This document shows, piece by piece, positions 54,028 through 61,836 of a stretch of 64,000 nt of DNA (the stretch's first letter is position 1; each line of letters opens with the position of its first letter). The notes under the pieces were generated by a model. It ran no database searches and was not told the origin of the DNA. It worked only from the letters and a program-made list of their open reading frames with translations. A program made the position numbers and the translations under genes. The stretch is from Arcobacter cloacae (GTDB lineage Bacteria > Campylobacterota > Campylobacteria > Campylobacterales > Arcobacteraceae). The stretch covers positions 248,001 to 312,000 of the forward strand of contig NZ_CP053833.1 of NCBI RefSeq assembly GCF_013201935.1, written 5' to 3'.

Positions 54028-54375
54028 TTGTTAAAAGGTATTATAGTTTTATTAGTTTTTCAATTTATAGGTGAATGTATAGCTAAATTATTTGAGTTAT
54101 TAGTTCCAGGTCCTGTTATTGGGATGGTTTTGCTTTTGATTTATCTACTTATAAAAAAAGGAAGTTTTCCTAGTTTAGATAATGCAGTAGCACTTCATCT
54201 AAGATATCTTCCTTTACTTTTTATTCCAGCAGCAATGGGAATAATCACACAAATTGATATTATAAGTAAAGAGTTTTGGGCGATAAGTATAGCTTTGTTT
54301 TTTGGTACATTAATTGCACTTGTTTTTGCAGCAAAATTTATGGATTTTTTAACTTCGAAGGCAGATGAAAAATGA
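54028..54375 (+). CDS. LrgA/CidA-family membrane protein
   Basis: 115 residues, TTG start after AAGGAAAAGG. Four membrane helices; family hallmark FQFIGECIAKLFELLVPGPVIGMVLLL, and the LRYLPLLFIPAAMGII segment. LrgA/CidA proteins are holin-like or act as small-metabolite (pyruvate) transport partners of LrgB. It overlaps the LrgB-type gene by 4 bp (ATGA), so the two are translated together. Confidence 0.92.
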   Translation: MLKGIIVLLVFQFIGECIAKLFELLVPGPVIGMVLLLIYLLIKKGSFPSLDNAVALHLRYLPLLFIPAAMGIITQIDIISKEFWAISIALFFGTLIALVFAAKFMDFLTSKADEK

Positions 54376-55085
54376 ATTTTGAAGCATTAACAAATTATAT
54401 AAATTCAACGCCACTTACTTGGCTTATTATTACTTTAGCAGCTTTTAAATTAGGAATTATTATTTATGAAAAATTTAATAAGCATACACTTTTACAACCA
54501 ATAATCATAGCTTATGTGATTATTTTATCTTTGATTGTTTTTACAAATACTTCTTTTGAAAAGTATTTTAAAAGTGTTGAGATAATTCATTTCTTTTTAG
54601 GCCCTGCAACTGTTGCTTTAGCACTTCCTTTATATAGAAATTTAAAATATATAAAATCACTTTTTTTACCTATAGTTTTAACTCTATTTATAGCAGGATT
54701 TTTTTCAGTAGCAATTGCGATTGGGTTTTTATATATTTTTGATGCACAACTTCCAACTATTTTATCAATGACTACAAAATCAATCACAGCTCCAATTGCA
54801 ATAATCACATCAGAACAAATAGGTGCAATTCCCTCTTTAGCTGTTGGATTTGTACTTATAACTGGAATTATTGGAGCTTTATTTGGAACAATTGTTTTTA
54901 AAATTTTTAAAGTAAAACACGATACTTCAAAGGGGTTTGCTCTTGGACTTGTATCTCATGGAATTGGAACTGCAAGAGCTATTGAGATAAGTGAAAAAGC
55001 AGCAGCTTTTGGAGCATTGGCTATGGGACTTAGTGGAATATTTACAGCAGTTTTTCTTCCAATTATAATTAGTTTTTTTAAATAA
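54372..55085 (+). CDS. LrgB/CidB-family membrane protein
   Basis: 237 residues. About eight membrane helices with family motifs FLGPATVALALPLYRN, SMTTKSITAPIAI and GFALGLVSHGIGTARAIE. Pairs with the preceding LrgA-like protein; in other bacteria such pairs modulate murein hydrolase release or carry pyruvate/glycolate. Here the neighbours are metabolic and detoxification genes, so transport is as likely as cell lysis. Confidence 0.93.
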   Translation: MNFEALTNYINSTPLTWLIITLAAFKLGIIIYEKFNKHTLLQPIIIAYVIILSLIVFTNTSFEKYFKSVEIIHFFLGPATVALALPLYRNLKYIKSLFLPIVLTLFIAGFFSVAIAIGFLYIFDAQLPTILSMTTKSITAPIAIITSEQIGAIPSLAVGFVLITGIIGALFGTIVFKIFKVKHDTSKGFALGLVSHGIGTARAIEISEKAAAFGALAMGLSGIFTAVFLPIIISFFK

Positions 55086-55094
55086 GGAAAAGAT

Positions 55095-55454
55095 TTGAAA
55101 GAGACACTTTTTGTGTATGGAACTTTGATGCCAAACTGTCCAAATGGACATATTTTAGAAAATATTGTAGGGAAATTTGTTCCTGCAACTGTAAAAGGAA
55201 AACTAATAGATGCTGGATGGAGCGCTAGTATGGGTTATCCTGGAATTAAACTAAATGAAAATGGTGATACAGTTCATGGATTTTTGTTTTATTCTGATAA
55301 TTTAATAAATCATTGGGATTTTTTAGATGAGTTTGAAGGAGATGAGTTTGAAAGAGTTTCTGTTAGAGTTGAAAGATATGATGAACTAGAAGTTGATACA
55401 TTTATTTATGTTTTAAAAGCTAGTGAGGAAGAGTTAAAAGAAGAGATTTTATGA
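55095..55454 (+). CDS. Gamma-glutamylcyclotransferase-like protein
   Basis: 119 residues, TTG start after AAGGAAAAG. Opens with LFVYGTLMPNCPNG (the YGxL substrate loop), and has the catalytic-type Glu in WDFLDEFEGDEFERV. This fits the GGCT/AIG2 family; members cleave gamma-glutamyl amines or peptides, but exact substrates vary. Overlaps the next gene by 4 bp. Confidence 0.9.
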   Translation: MKETLFVYGTLMPNCPNGHILENIVGKFVPATVKGKLIDAGWSASMGYPGIKLNENGDTVHGFLFYSDNLINHWDFLDEFEGDEFERVSVRVERYDELEVDTFIYVLKASEEELKEEIL

Positions 55455-55783
55455 TAGGAAATCTTGGAATATTTTTTCTTGCAGCCTTTTTTGAAATATT
55501 TGGCTGTTTTGCTTTTTGGTTATATTTTAGACTTGAAAGAACTCCTTTATGGTTAGCTTTGGGAGTTATCTCTTTAGTTCTTTTTGCTTATGTTTTAACA
55601 AAAATTGATGTGGAAAATGCAGGAAGAGTTTATGCAATTTATGGTGGGATTTATATAGCTGCTTCTTTATTGTGGTTGGTTTTTGTTGAGAAAGAGAATT
55701 TTAATCGCTGGGATATTATAGGTGCAAGTATTTGTATATTGGGTGCTAGTGTGATATTTTTGGGGAATCAGAAAGTTGGATAA
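55451..55783 (+). CDS. YnfA/UPF0060 small membrane protein
   Basis: 110 residues, four membrane helices. Family motifs FEIFGCFAFWLYFRLER and GRVYAIYGGIYIAASLLWLVFVE. Related to small multidrug-resistance-like transporters; function not firmly known. ATG lies in the stop of the preceding gene. Last gene of the operon. Confidence 0.92.
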   Translation: MIGNLGIFFLAAFFEIFGCFAFWLYFRLERTPLWLALGVISLVLFAYVLTKIDVENAGRVYAIYGGIYIAASLLWLVFVEKENFNRWDIIGASICILGASVIFLGNQKVG

Positions 55784-55791
55784 CCATAAAA

Positions 55792-55817
55792 TCAATGAGT
55801 TATTAATAACTCATTGA
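55792..55817. terminator. Palindrome between convergent genes
   Basis: Perfect 26-nt palindrome TCAATGAGTTATT and complement, overlapping the stop of the DUF350 gene on the minus strand. No long T tract on either side. Confidence 0.55.
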
Positions 55818-56207
55818 CCCTGCGTTTAATAATCCAATTGAGATTGATAAAAATGCCATTAAAATTCCAACTGGAATAACACCTTGAGATATTTTTGCTT
55901 CAAGTGAATATTTTCCACTAATTCTTGTAACAATAAATGCAAAAATTAGTTGAATTAATATTGCAATTGCTCCCCAAATTAAAAAATCCACATAAGAAAC
56001 AGAGTTTACTAAAGCACTATAAAGAGGAATAGAAACTCCAATAATAGCTCCTCCAAAACCTAAAGCTGCTGCTATATTATTATCTTCAAAGATAAGTTTA
56101 TAGTCATCATAAGGTGTAACGATTGCATATAAGTAAAGAAAAACAACAACCAAAACTATTGCTGTGAAAAAGAAACTGATGAATCCTAAAAATAATCCTA
56201 TTTCCAT
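55803..56207 (-). CDS. DUF350-family membrane protein
   Basis: 134 residues, four membrane helices arranged as two similar halves (FFFTAIVLVVVFLYLYAIVTPYDDYKLI with FGGAIIGVSIPLYSALV; then AIAILIQLIFAFIVTRI with GVIPVGILMAFLSISIGLLNAGSM). The N-A-A-A-x-G-F-G-G-A pattern is typical of DUF350. Function unknown. ATG preceded by AAAGGA. Monocistronic, convergent with the preceding operon. Confidence 0.85.
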   Translation of the reverse strand: MEIGLFLGFISFFFTAIVLVVVFLYLYAIVTPYDDYKLIFEDNNIAAALGFGGAIIGVSIPLYSALVNSVSYVDFLIWGAIAILIQLIFAFIVTRISGKYSLEAKISQGVIPVGILMAFLSISIGLLNAGSMSY

Positions 56208-56296
56208 TTTAATCCTTTTTTTCTTTGAATCTTAGCTAAAAGTAGCTATATGCCTTATTATGATAAAATATTTTTCAGAAAAAATAGGAGTTTTAT

Positions 56297-56926
56297 ATGT
56301 TAATTTGTCCACTTTGCAAAGATATTTCAACACCATTTTATAAAGATGAGTTTTATGAATGTGTTTGTTGTGGTGGAATATTTAGACCAAAAGAGAAATT
56401 ACTTGATAATGAAAAAGAGAAACAAAGATACGAAAGCCATACAAATAATAGTGATGATTTAGGGTATCAAAATTTTGTTTCACCTATTACAAATGCGGTT
56501 TTGAAAGAGTATAAAAAAGATAATTTAGGTCTTGATTTTGGATGTGGAAAAGATTCACCTATTGTTAAGATTTTAAGAGCCAACGATTATAAAATATTTG
56601 AGTATGACCCGTATTTTTTTGATGATAAAAATCTAATAGAGCAAAAGTATGATTATATTGCTTGTTGTGAAGTTATTGAGCATTTTTACAATCCAAAAAA
56701 AGAGTTTGAACTTTTAAAATCTTTGTTAAAAGAAAATGCAACTTTGTATTTGATGACGGGAATTTATAAAGATAGTATTGATTTTTCAAAGTGGTGGTAC
56801 AAAAATGATTTAACTCACGTTTTTATCTATAGGGAAAAAACTTTTGAGTGGATAAAAAAAGAGTTTGGTTTTGAAAATATGAGTATAGAAAAGAATTTTA
56901 TAAAGTTTAAAAAAGCAGAAGATTAA
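56297..56926 (+). CDS. Class I SAM-dependent methyltransferase with N-terminal zinc-ribbon-like Cys cluster
   Basis: 209 residues. N-terminal knuckle with Cys4, Cys7, Cys22, Cys24 and Cys25 (CPLC...CVCCGGIF), probably metal-binding. Residues ~70-200: LGLDFGCGKDSPI (SAM motif I), IFEYDPYFF (acidic end of strand 2), YDYIACCEVIEHFYNP (motif IV), as in UbiG/COQ5-like methyltransferases. Substrate unknown. RBS AGGAG upstream. Stands alone; shares a terminator with the SulP gene. Confidence 0.88.
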   Translation: MLICPLCKDISTPFYKDEFYECVCCGGIFRPKEKLLDNEKEKQRYESHTNNSDDLGYQNFVSPITNAVLKEYKKDNLGLDFGCGKDSPIVKILRANDYKIFEYDPYFFDDKNLIEQKYDYIACCEVIEHFYNPKKEFELLKSLLKENATLYLMTGIYKDSIDFSKWWYKNDLTHVFIYREKTFEWIKKEFGFENMSIEKNFIKFKKAED

Positions 56927-56933
56927 ATCTTCT
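56917..56933. terminator. Terminator between convergent genes
   Basis: AGAAGATT / AATCTTCT with a 1-nt centre. On the minus strand it is followed by GCTTTTTT, so it works best for the SulP gene. Confidence 0.6.
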
Positions 56934-56938
56934 ACTTA

Positions 56939-58429
56939 TTAATGTCCACCCATAACTTTTTCTATTTCATCTGGTTTATCATGTATTCCAAATCTATCAA
57001 TTATTGTTTTACTAGCTTCATTTTGTCCAATAACTTCTACAATTTTTCCCTCTTTTTTTAGTTTTATAACAGATTTATCCAAGGCATAAACCGCTGTAAC
57101 ATCCCAAAAATGAGCTCTAGAAACATCTATTATTACTTTTTCTAAAACCTCTTTAAAATCAATAGTTTCATAAAATTTATCGGCACTATTAAAAAAAACT
57201 TGCCCTACAAATTTATATGTTTTAATACTTTTATCTTCATTGTAATTTATATCACAATACATAAAATGTGAAATTTTATTTGCAAAAAATAGTGATGCAA
57301 ATAAAACTCCTGTTATTACTCCAAGGGCTAAATTGTGGGTATAAACAGTAACTACAACAGTTGAAAGCATCACGATATTTGTAGAAAGAGGTAGGGCTTT
57401 TAGATTTTTAATAGAACTCCAGTCAAATGTTCCAATAGAAACCATAATCATAACAGCAACTAATGCAGCCATTGGAATAATAGAGATAATATCAGATAAA
57501 AATACCACCATAATTAAAAGTAAAAATCCAGCTATAAAAGTAGATAATCTTCCCCTTCCTCCTGATTTTATATTTATAATTGATTGTCCAATCATAGCAC
57601 ATCCAGCCATTCCCCCAATACATCCTGAAGCTATATTTGCAATTCCTTGACCTCTTGCTTCAATTTTTTTATCACTTTTTGTATCTGTTAAATCATCAAT
57701 TATCGTGGCTGTCATAAACGATTCTAAAAGTCCAACAATTGCTAGTGCAAAAGAGTAAGGAAAAATTATGCTTAATGTCTCAAAATTTAGAGGAATTTGG
57801 GGCAATAAAAATATAGGTAAAGTATCAGGAAGTTCTCCCATATCCCCAACATTTCTTACATCCCAACCTACAAAATATACAAAAATAGTTAAAACAACAA
57901 TTGTAACAAGTGGTGAAGGAAGTAGTTTTCCAATTTTAGGAATATAAGGGAAAAGATAAATGATTCCAAGTCCAACGGCTGTTAGTGCATAAACATGCCA
58001 AGTTACATTTGTAAGTTCTGGAAGTTGAGCCATAAAAATCAAAATTGCCAAAGCATTTACAAATCCAATTACAACAGCTCGTGCCACAAAACTCATAAGT
58101 TTTGCAATACCCAAATAAGCTAAAATTATTTGAATAATTCCTGTTAAAATAGTAGCAGCTAATAAATATTGAAGTCCATGTTCTTTTACAAGTGTAACCA
58201 TAACCAAAGCCATAGCTCCAGTTGCAGCACTTATCATTCCACTTCTTCCACCAACAAAAGCAATAACAACTGCTATACAAAAAGAAGCATAAAGTCCAAC
58301 CTTTGGGTCAACTCCTGCGATAATTGAAAAAGCTATTGCTTCAGGAATAAGTGCAAGGGCTACCACAAGACCTGAAAGGGTATCTGCTTTTATATTTGAA
58401 AACCACTCTTTTTTTATGGTTTGATACAT
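56939..58429 (-). CDS. SulP-family anion transporter with STAS domain
   Basis: 496 residues. Inner-membrane SLC26/SulP transporter (sulfate or bicarbonate class). N-terminal [33 protein letters not shown] is the family signature, about ten to twelve membrane helices reach ~385, and a STAS domain occupies ~390-490 ([21 protein letters not shown]). [12 protein letters not shown] matches the bicarbonate-type (BicA-like) branch somewhat more than sulfate permeases; substrate is a guess. AAGGAT precedes the start region. Divergent from the CheB-CheR fusion. Confidence 0.93.
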   Translation of the reverse strand: MYQTIKKEWFSNIKADTLSGLVVALALIPEAIAFSIIAGVDPKVGLYASFCIAVVIAFVGGRSGMISAATGAMALVMVTLVKEHGLQYLLAATILTGIIQIILAYLGIAKLMSFVARAVVIGFVNALAILIFMAQLPELTNVTWHVYALTAVGLGIIYLFPYIPKIGKLLPSPLVTIVVLTIFVYFVGWDVRNVGDMGELPDTLPIFLLPQIPLNFETLSIIFPYSFALAIVGLLESFMTATIIDDLTDTKSDKKIEARGQGIANIASGCIGGMAGCAMIGQSIINIKSGGRGRLSTFIAGFLLLIMVVFLSDIISIIPMAALVAVMIMVSIGTFDWSSIKNLKALPLSTNIVMLSTVVVTVYTHNLALGVITGVLFASLFFANKISHFMYCDINYNEDKSIKTYKFVGQVFFNSADKFYETIDFKEVLEKVIIDVSRAHFWDVTAVYALDKSVIKLKKEGKIVEVIGQNEASKTIIDRFGIHDKPDEIEKVMGGH

Positions 58430-58607
58430 TAAAATCCTTATTTTTATAAATTTTTTGATTATTTATTTGGAAAGAGTTTCGATTATATCTAAAAAAACTT
58501 AGAAATTTATAAGGATAATTTTTATTATTTAATATTGGTTTTATAAATTTTTATGATATTATAGCTAATTATAAATAGTTGAAATGCATCTTAGAGGAGT
58601 GTAATAT

Positions 58608-61600
58608 ATGCCAACAAAAGATTTAGTTGTTGTGGGAATTGGTTCAAGTGCTGGAGGTCTTGAAGCTTTACAAGTTATGTTGTCAAAACTCTCTGATAAT
58701 CTTAATTGTTCATATATTATTGCTCAGCATTTAAGCCCAACCCATAGGTCTATGATGGTGGAATTATTAAGTAGAATTACAAATATTCCAGTTATTGAAG
58801 TGCAAAATGGAATGGTAATAAAAGCAAAAACTATTTACATGACACCTGAAAACACAGATATTTTTGTATCAAATGGAAGAATTTATTTAAAATCTATTGA
58901 ACACACTTATGGACCAAAACCTTCGGTTAATTATTTTTTCAACTCTTTAGCTCAAACTTATGGCTCTAAATCAATAGGTGTTATTTTAAGTGGAACAGGA
59001 AGTGATGGTGCTTTTGGAATTAGAGCTATAAAAGCAGCAGGTGGAATCACTATAGCTCAATCTCCTCAAAGTGCAAAATATGATGGAATGCCAATATCTG
59101 CAATAAATACTGGAAAAGTTGATATTGTTGCGCCAATTGAAAATATTTCAAATGAGATAGCAAGAATTGTTGATAATCTTGGAAAAAATGTAGCAGATAG
59201 CATAAATAGCAGTATTATTTCTCAAATTTATAGAATCATTTTTGAAGAAAAAGGTGTTGATTTTTCACAATACAAAAAAAATACTCTTACAAGAAGAATT
59301 GAGCGAAGATTAGCAGCTTTAAAAATAGAGACTCTAAATGATTATGTTGATTATTTAAAAATGAATATTGATGAAGTTACAAATCTTTATAATGATATTT
59401 TAATAGGTGTAACAGAGTTTTTTAGAGACCCTGAAGTTTTTGAAGAGATAAAAGAGCAAATTGCACTTTTATTAGAAAAAAAAGAGCAGGGTGAAGAGAT
59501 AAGATTTTGGTCAATTGGTTGCTCAACAGGTGAAGAAGCTTATACTTTAGCCATAATTCTAAGCGAAATTTTACAAGAAAAGATTACAAAATATAAAGTA
59601 AAAATTTTTGCAACAGATATTGATGATGAGTCATTAAAAATTGCTCGAGCTGGTATTTATGCAGAAACAAGCTTAACAAATGTAAATAAAAATTTAGTAA
59701 ATAAATATTTTAGTATTCACAAAAATCAGTTTGAAATCAAAAAAAGTATTAGAGAGTTAGTTGTTTTCTCAAAACATAATATCATAAGTGATTCTCCATT
59801 TTTAAGAGCTGATTTAATCTCTTGTAGAAATATGCTGATATATTTTAATAATACTTTACAAAGTAGATTTTTCCCAATCGTTCATTATGCATTAAAAGAC
59901 AGTGGAATTTTACTTTTAGGAAAATCAGAAAGTATCTCAGAATATCATGATTTATTTGTTACTGTAAATAAAACACTAAAAATTTTTAAATCACAATATA
60001 CAGGATTAAAAGAGTTACCAAAACTTTATAATTATAGTGGAGTAAATAAAAATTATGAAGAACCAAAAGCAGTATCATTTAAAAATGAAGAGGAACTTTT
60101 AGAGGAAAAAATTGTTGAAGCTACTTCAAAATTTATTTTAAATCAATGTGTTTTAATAAACAGTTCAAATGACATAGTTTATATAAAAGGTGAAAATCCT
60201 TTTATTAGTTTTTCACAAGGAAGAGCAACTACAAATATTTTTAAATGCTTAAAAGAAGAGATAACTTTAGATGTAAGAAGTGTTTTAAATGAAGTTCAAA
60301 AAGATAAAAAACATAGGGCTACACAGTTTAGGTCTGTTACTTTGTTTGATAATTATTTAAAATATGTAAGAGTTATAATTGTTCCTATTCAAAATGAAAA
60401 AAATGATGATTGGTTTTATGCTTTATATTTTCAAAGTGAGGATATTCAAAACTTAAAAGGATATATCACTCAAAATGAAAATGATAATGAAACAATAGCA
60501 AGTTTAACAAATGAGCTTGAAAGAACAAAATCACATCTGCAAAATGTAATAGAAGAACTTGAGACATCTTATGAAGAGATGCAAAGCTTAAATGAAGAGT
60601 TAAGTTCTTCAAACGAGGAACTTCAAAGTTCAAATGAAGAACTAGAAACTACAAATGAAGAGTTACAAAGTACAAACGAGGAACTTCAAACAGCTTATAG
60701 TGAACTAAAAGTTTTATATGATGATAAAGAGTATAGAACAAAACAACTTGAAGATATGACTTCAAAATTAAAATTTCAAACAGAAGATTTAAGAAAACAA
60801 AAAGAGTTAACCGAAGCTATTATAAACACTACACCAATTGCAATAATTATGACTGATACAATAGGTAAAATAAATTTTGCAAATACAAATGCTCAGAATC
60901 TTTTTAAACTTACAAAAAAAGAGATATTAAATAGATACATAGATGGGACTAGCTGGAATATTTTAGATATAAATGGTGAAAAATTATATAGTGAAAATAT
61001 GATAGTAAATATGATAAAAAAGAGTTATGAGACTGTTAGAAATATGAAATATTCTATGGAAACAGGTGAAAAATATAGAATATTAGTCTCTATGAATGGT
61101 TCTCCTATTTTTGATATAAAAGGTGAATTTGTTGGAATTGTATTTAGTATAGAAGATATAACTCAAAAACAGTTGATGCAAGAGGAGATAAATAAATATA
61201 AACAAAATAGTTCTATTGGAGAAAAAATAGAACAATCCTTTGAAAAAATTAGAGTTTCAGGTATATTAAACTCTTCAATAGACCAATTTAATCTTCTTCA
61301 AATTGCTATGCTTGATATCTCAACAAATCTTAAAAATATGATTTCAGAAGCATCTCTTTTAGGATTAAACATTTCAAATAATGAAGATGTGAAAATAAAT
61401 AAAGAGTTAGCTTCTCAATTAAATAATCTTTTGTTAAATATGAATACATTTATAAATGGAAATTTAGTTTATTATAATGATATGTATATTCATAAAAAAC
61501 TTGATTTTTTTAAGTTATTGAAAAAAAGTATTAATCTTTTTGCTTATTCTTTTGAACAAGAAGATATAAAATTAGAAATATTAGTTCCTGAAGATATAAC

Positions 61601-61835
61601 TCTTATGGTAAATTCAAAAGAGGCTGTTTTATTTATAATAAGATTTATTGAAGCCATCATATCAACAGAAGCAAAAAATATACAATTAACATTAATTGAC
61701 AAAAAACTAATATTAAATATAAAACAAAAAAAGTACAATAAAAATAATATCAATATTTTTATAGAACATTATAATAGTAAAATATTAGAGGAATTATTTG
61801 ATAATCAAATAACAAAAATTGAAATAAAGAGTTAA
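58608..61835 (+). CDS. CheB-CheR-PAS fusion signalling protein
   Basis: 1,075 residues, ATG with GAGGAG upstream. CheB methylesterase (~5-190) with Ser in GIGSSAGGLEA, His in AQHLSPTHRS and Asp in GTGSDGAFG; no receiver domain. CheR methyltransferase (~210-470) with FRDPEVF, WSIGCSTGEEAYTLA, IFATDID and SCRNMLIYF. A long Glu/Gln/Ser coiled coil (~635-735) of repeated 'SNEELQ' units, a PAS domain (~765-880), and a C-terminal part resembling a histidine kinase that lacks clear H, N and G boxes. It may both methylate and demethylate receptors or sense through PAS. The next gene starts 1 bp after its stop. Confidence 0.93.
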   Translation: MPTKDLVVVGIGSSAGGLEALQVMLSKLSDNLNCSYIIAQHLSPTHRSMMVELLSRITNIPVIEVQNGMVIKAKTIYMTPENTDIFVSNGRIYLKSIEHTYGPKPSVNYFFNSLAQTYGSKSIGVILSGTGSDGAFGIRAIKAAGGITIAQSPQSAKYDGMPISAINTGKVDIVAPIENISNEIARIVDNLGKNVADSINSSIISQIYRIIFEEKGVDFSQYKKNTLTRRIERRLAALKIETLNDYVDYLKMNIDEVTNLYNDILIGVTEFFRDPEVFEEIKEQIALLLEKKEQGEEIRFWSIGCSTGEEAYTLAIILSEILQEKITKYKVKIFATDIDDESLKIARAGIYAETSLTNVNKNLVNKYFSIHKNQFEIKKSIRELVVFSKHNIISDSPFLRADLISCRNMLIYFNNTLQSRFFPIVHYALKDSGILLLGKSESISEYHDLFVTVNKTLKIFKSQYTGLKELPKLYNYSGVNKNYEEPKAVSFKNEEELLEEKIVEATSKFILNQCVLINSSNDIVYIKGENPFISFSQGRATTNIFKCLKEEITLDVRSVLNEVQKDKKHRATQFRSVTLFDNYLKYVRVIIVPIQNEKNDDWFYALYFQSEDIQNLKGYITQNENDNETIASLTNELERTKSHLQNVIEELETSYEEMQSLNEELSSSNEELQSSNEELETTNEELQSTNEELQTAYSELKVLYDDKEYRTKQLEDMTSKLKFQTEDLRKQKELTEAIINTTPIAIIMTDTIGKINFANTNAQNLFKLTKKEILNRYIDGTSWNILDINGEKLYSENMIVNMIKKSYETVRNMKYSMETGEKYRILVSMNGSPIFDIKGEFVGIVFSIEDITQKQLMQEEINKYKQNSSIGEKIEQSFEKIRVSGILNSSIDQFNLLQIAMLDISTNLKNMISEASLLGLNISNNEDVKINKELASQLNNLLLNMNTFINGNLVYYNDMYIHKKLDFFKLLKKSINLFAYSFEQEDIKLEILVPEDITLMVNSKEAVLFIIRFIEAIISTEAKNIQLTLIDKKLILNIKQKKYNKNNINIFIEHYNSKILEELFDNQITKIEIKS

Positions 61836-61836
61836 T

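Noticed and set aside
57936-58280. Cys/Trp-rich 114-codon minus-strand frame
   Set aside because: It is an alternate frame inside the SulP gene, which has clear family motifs over its whole length.
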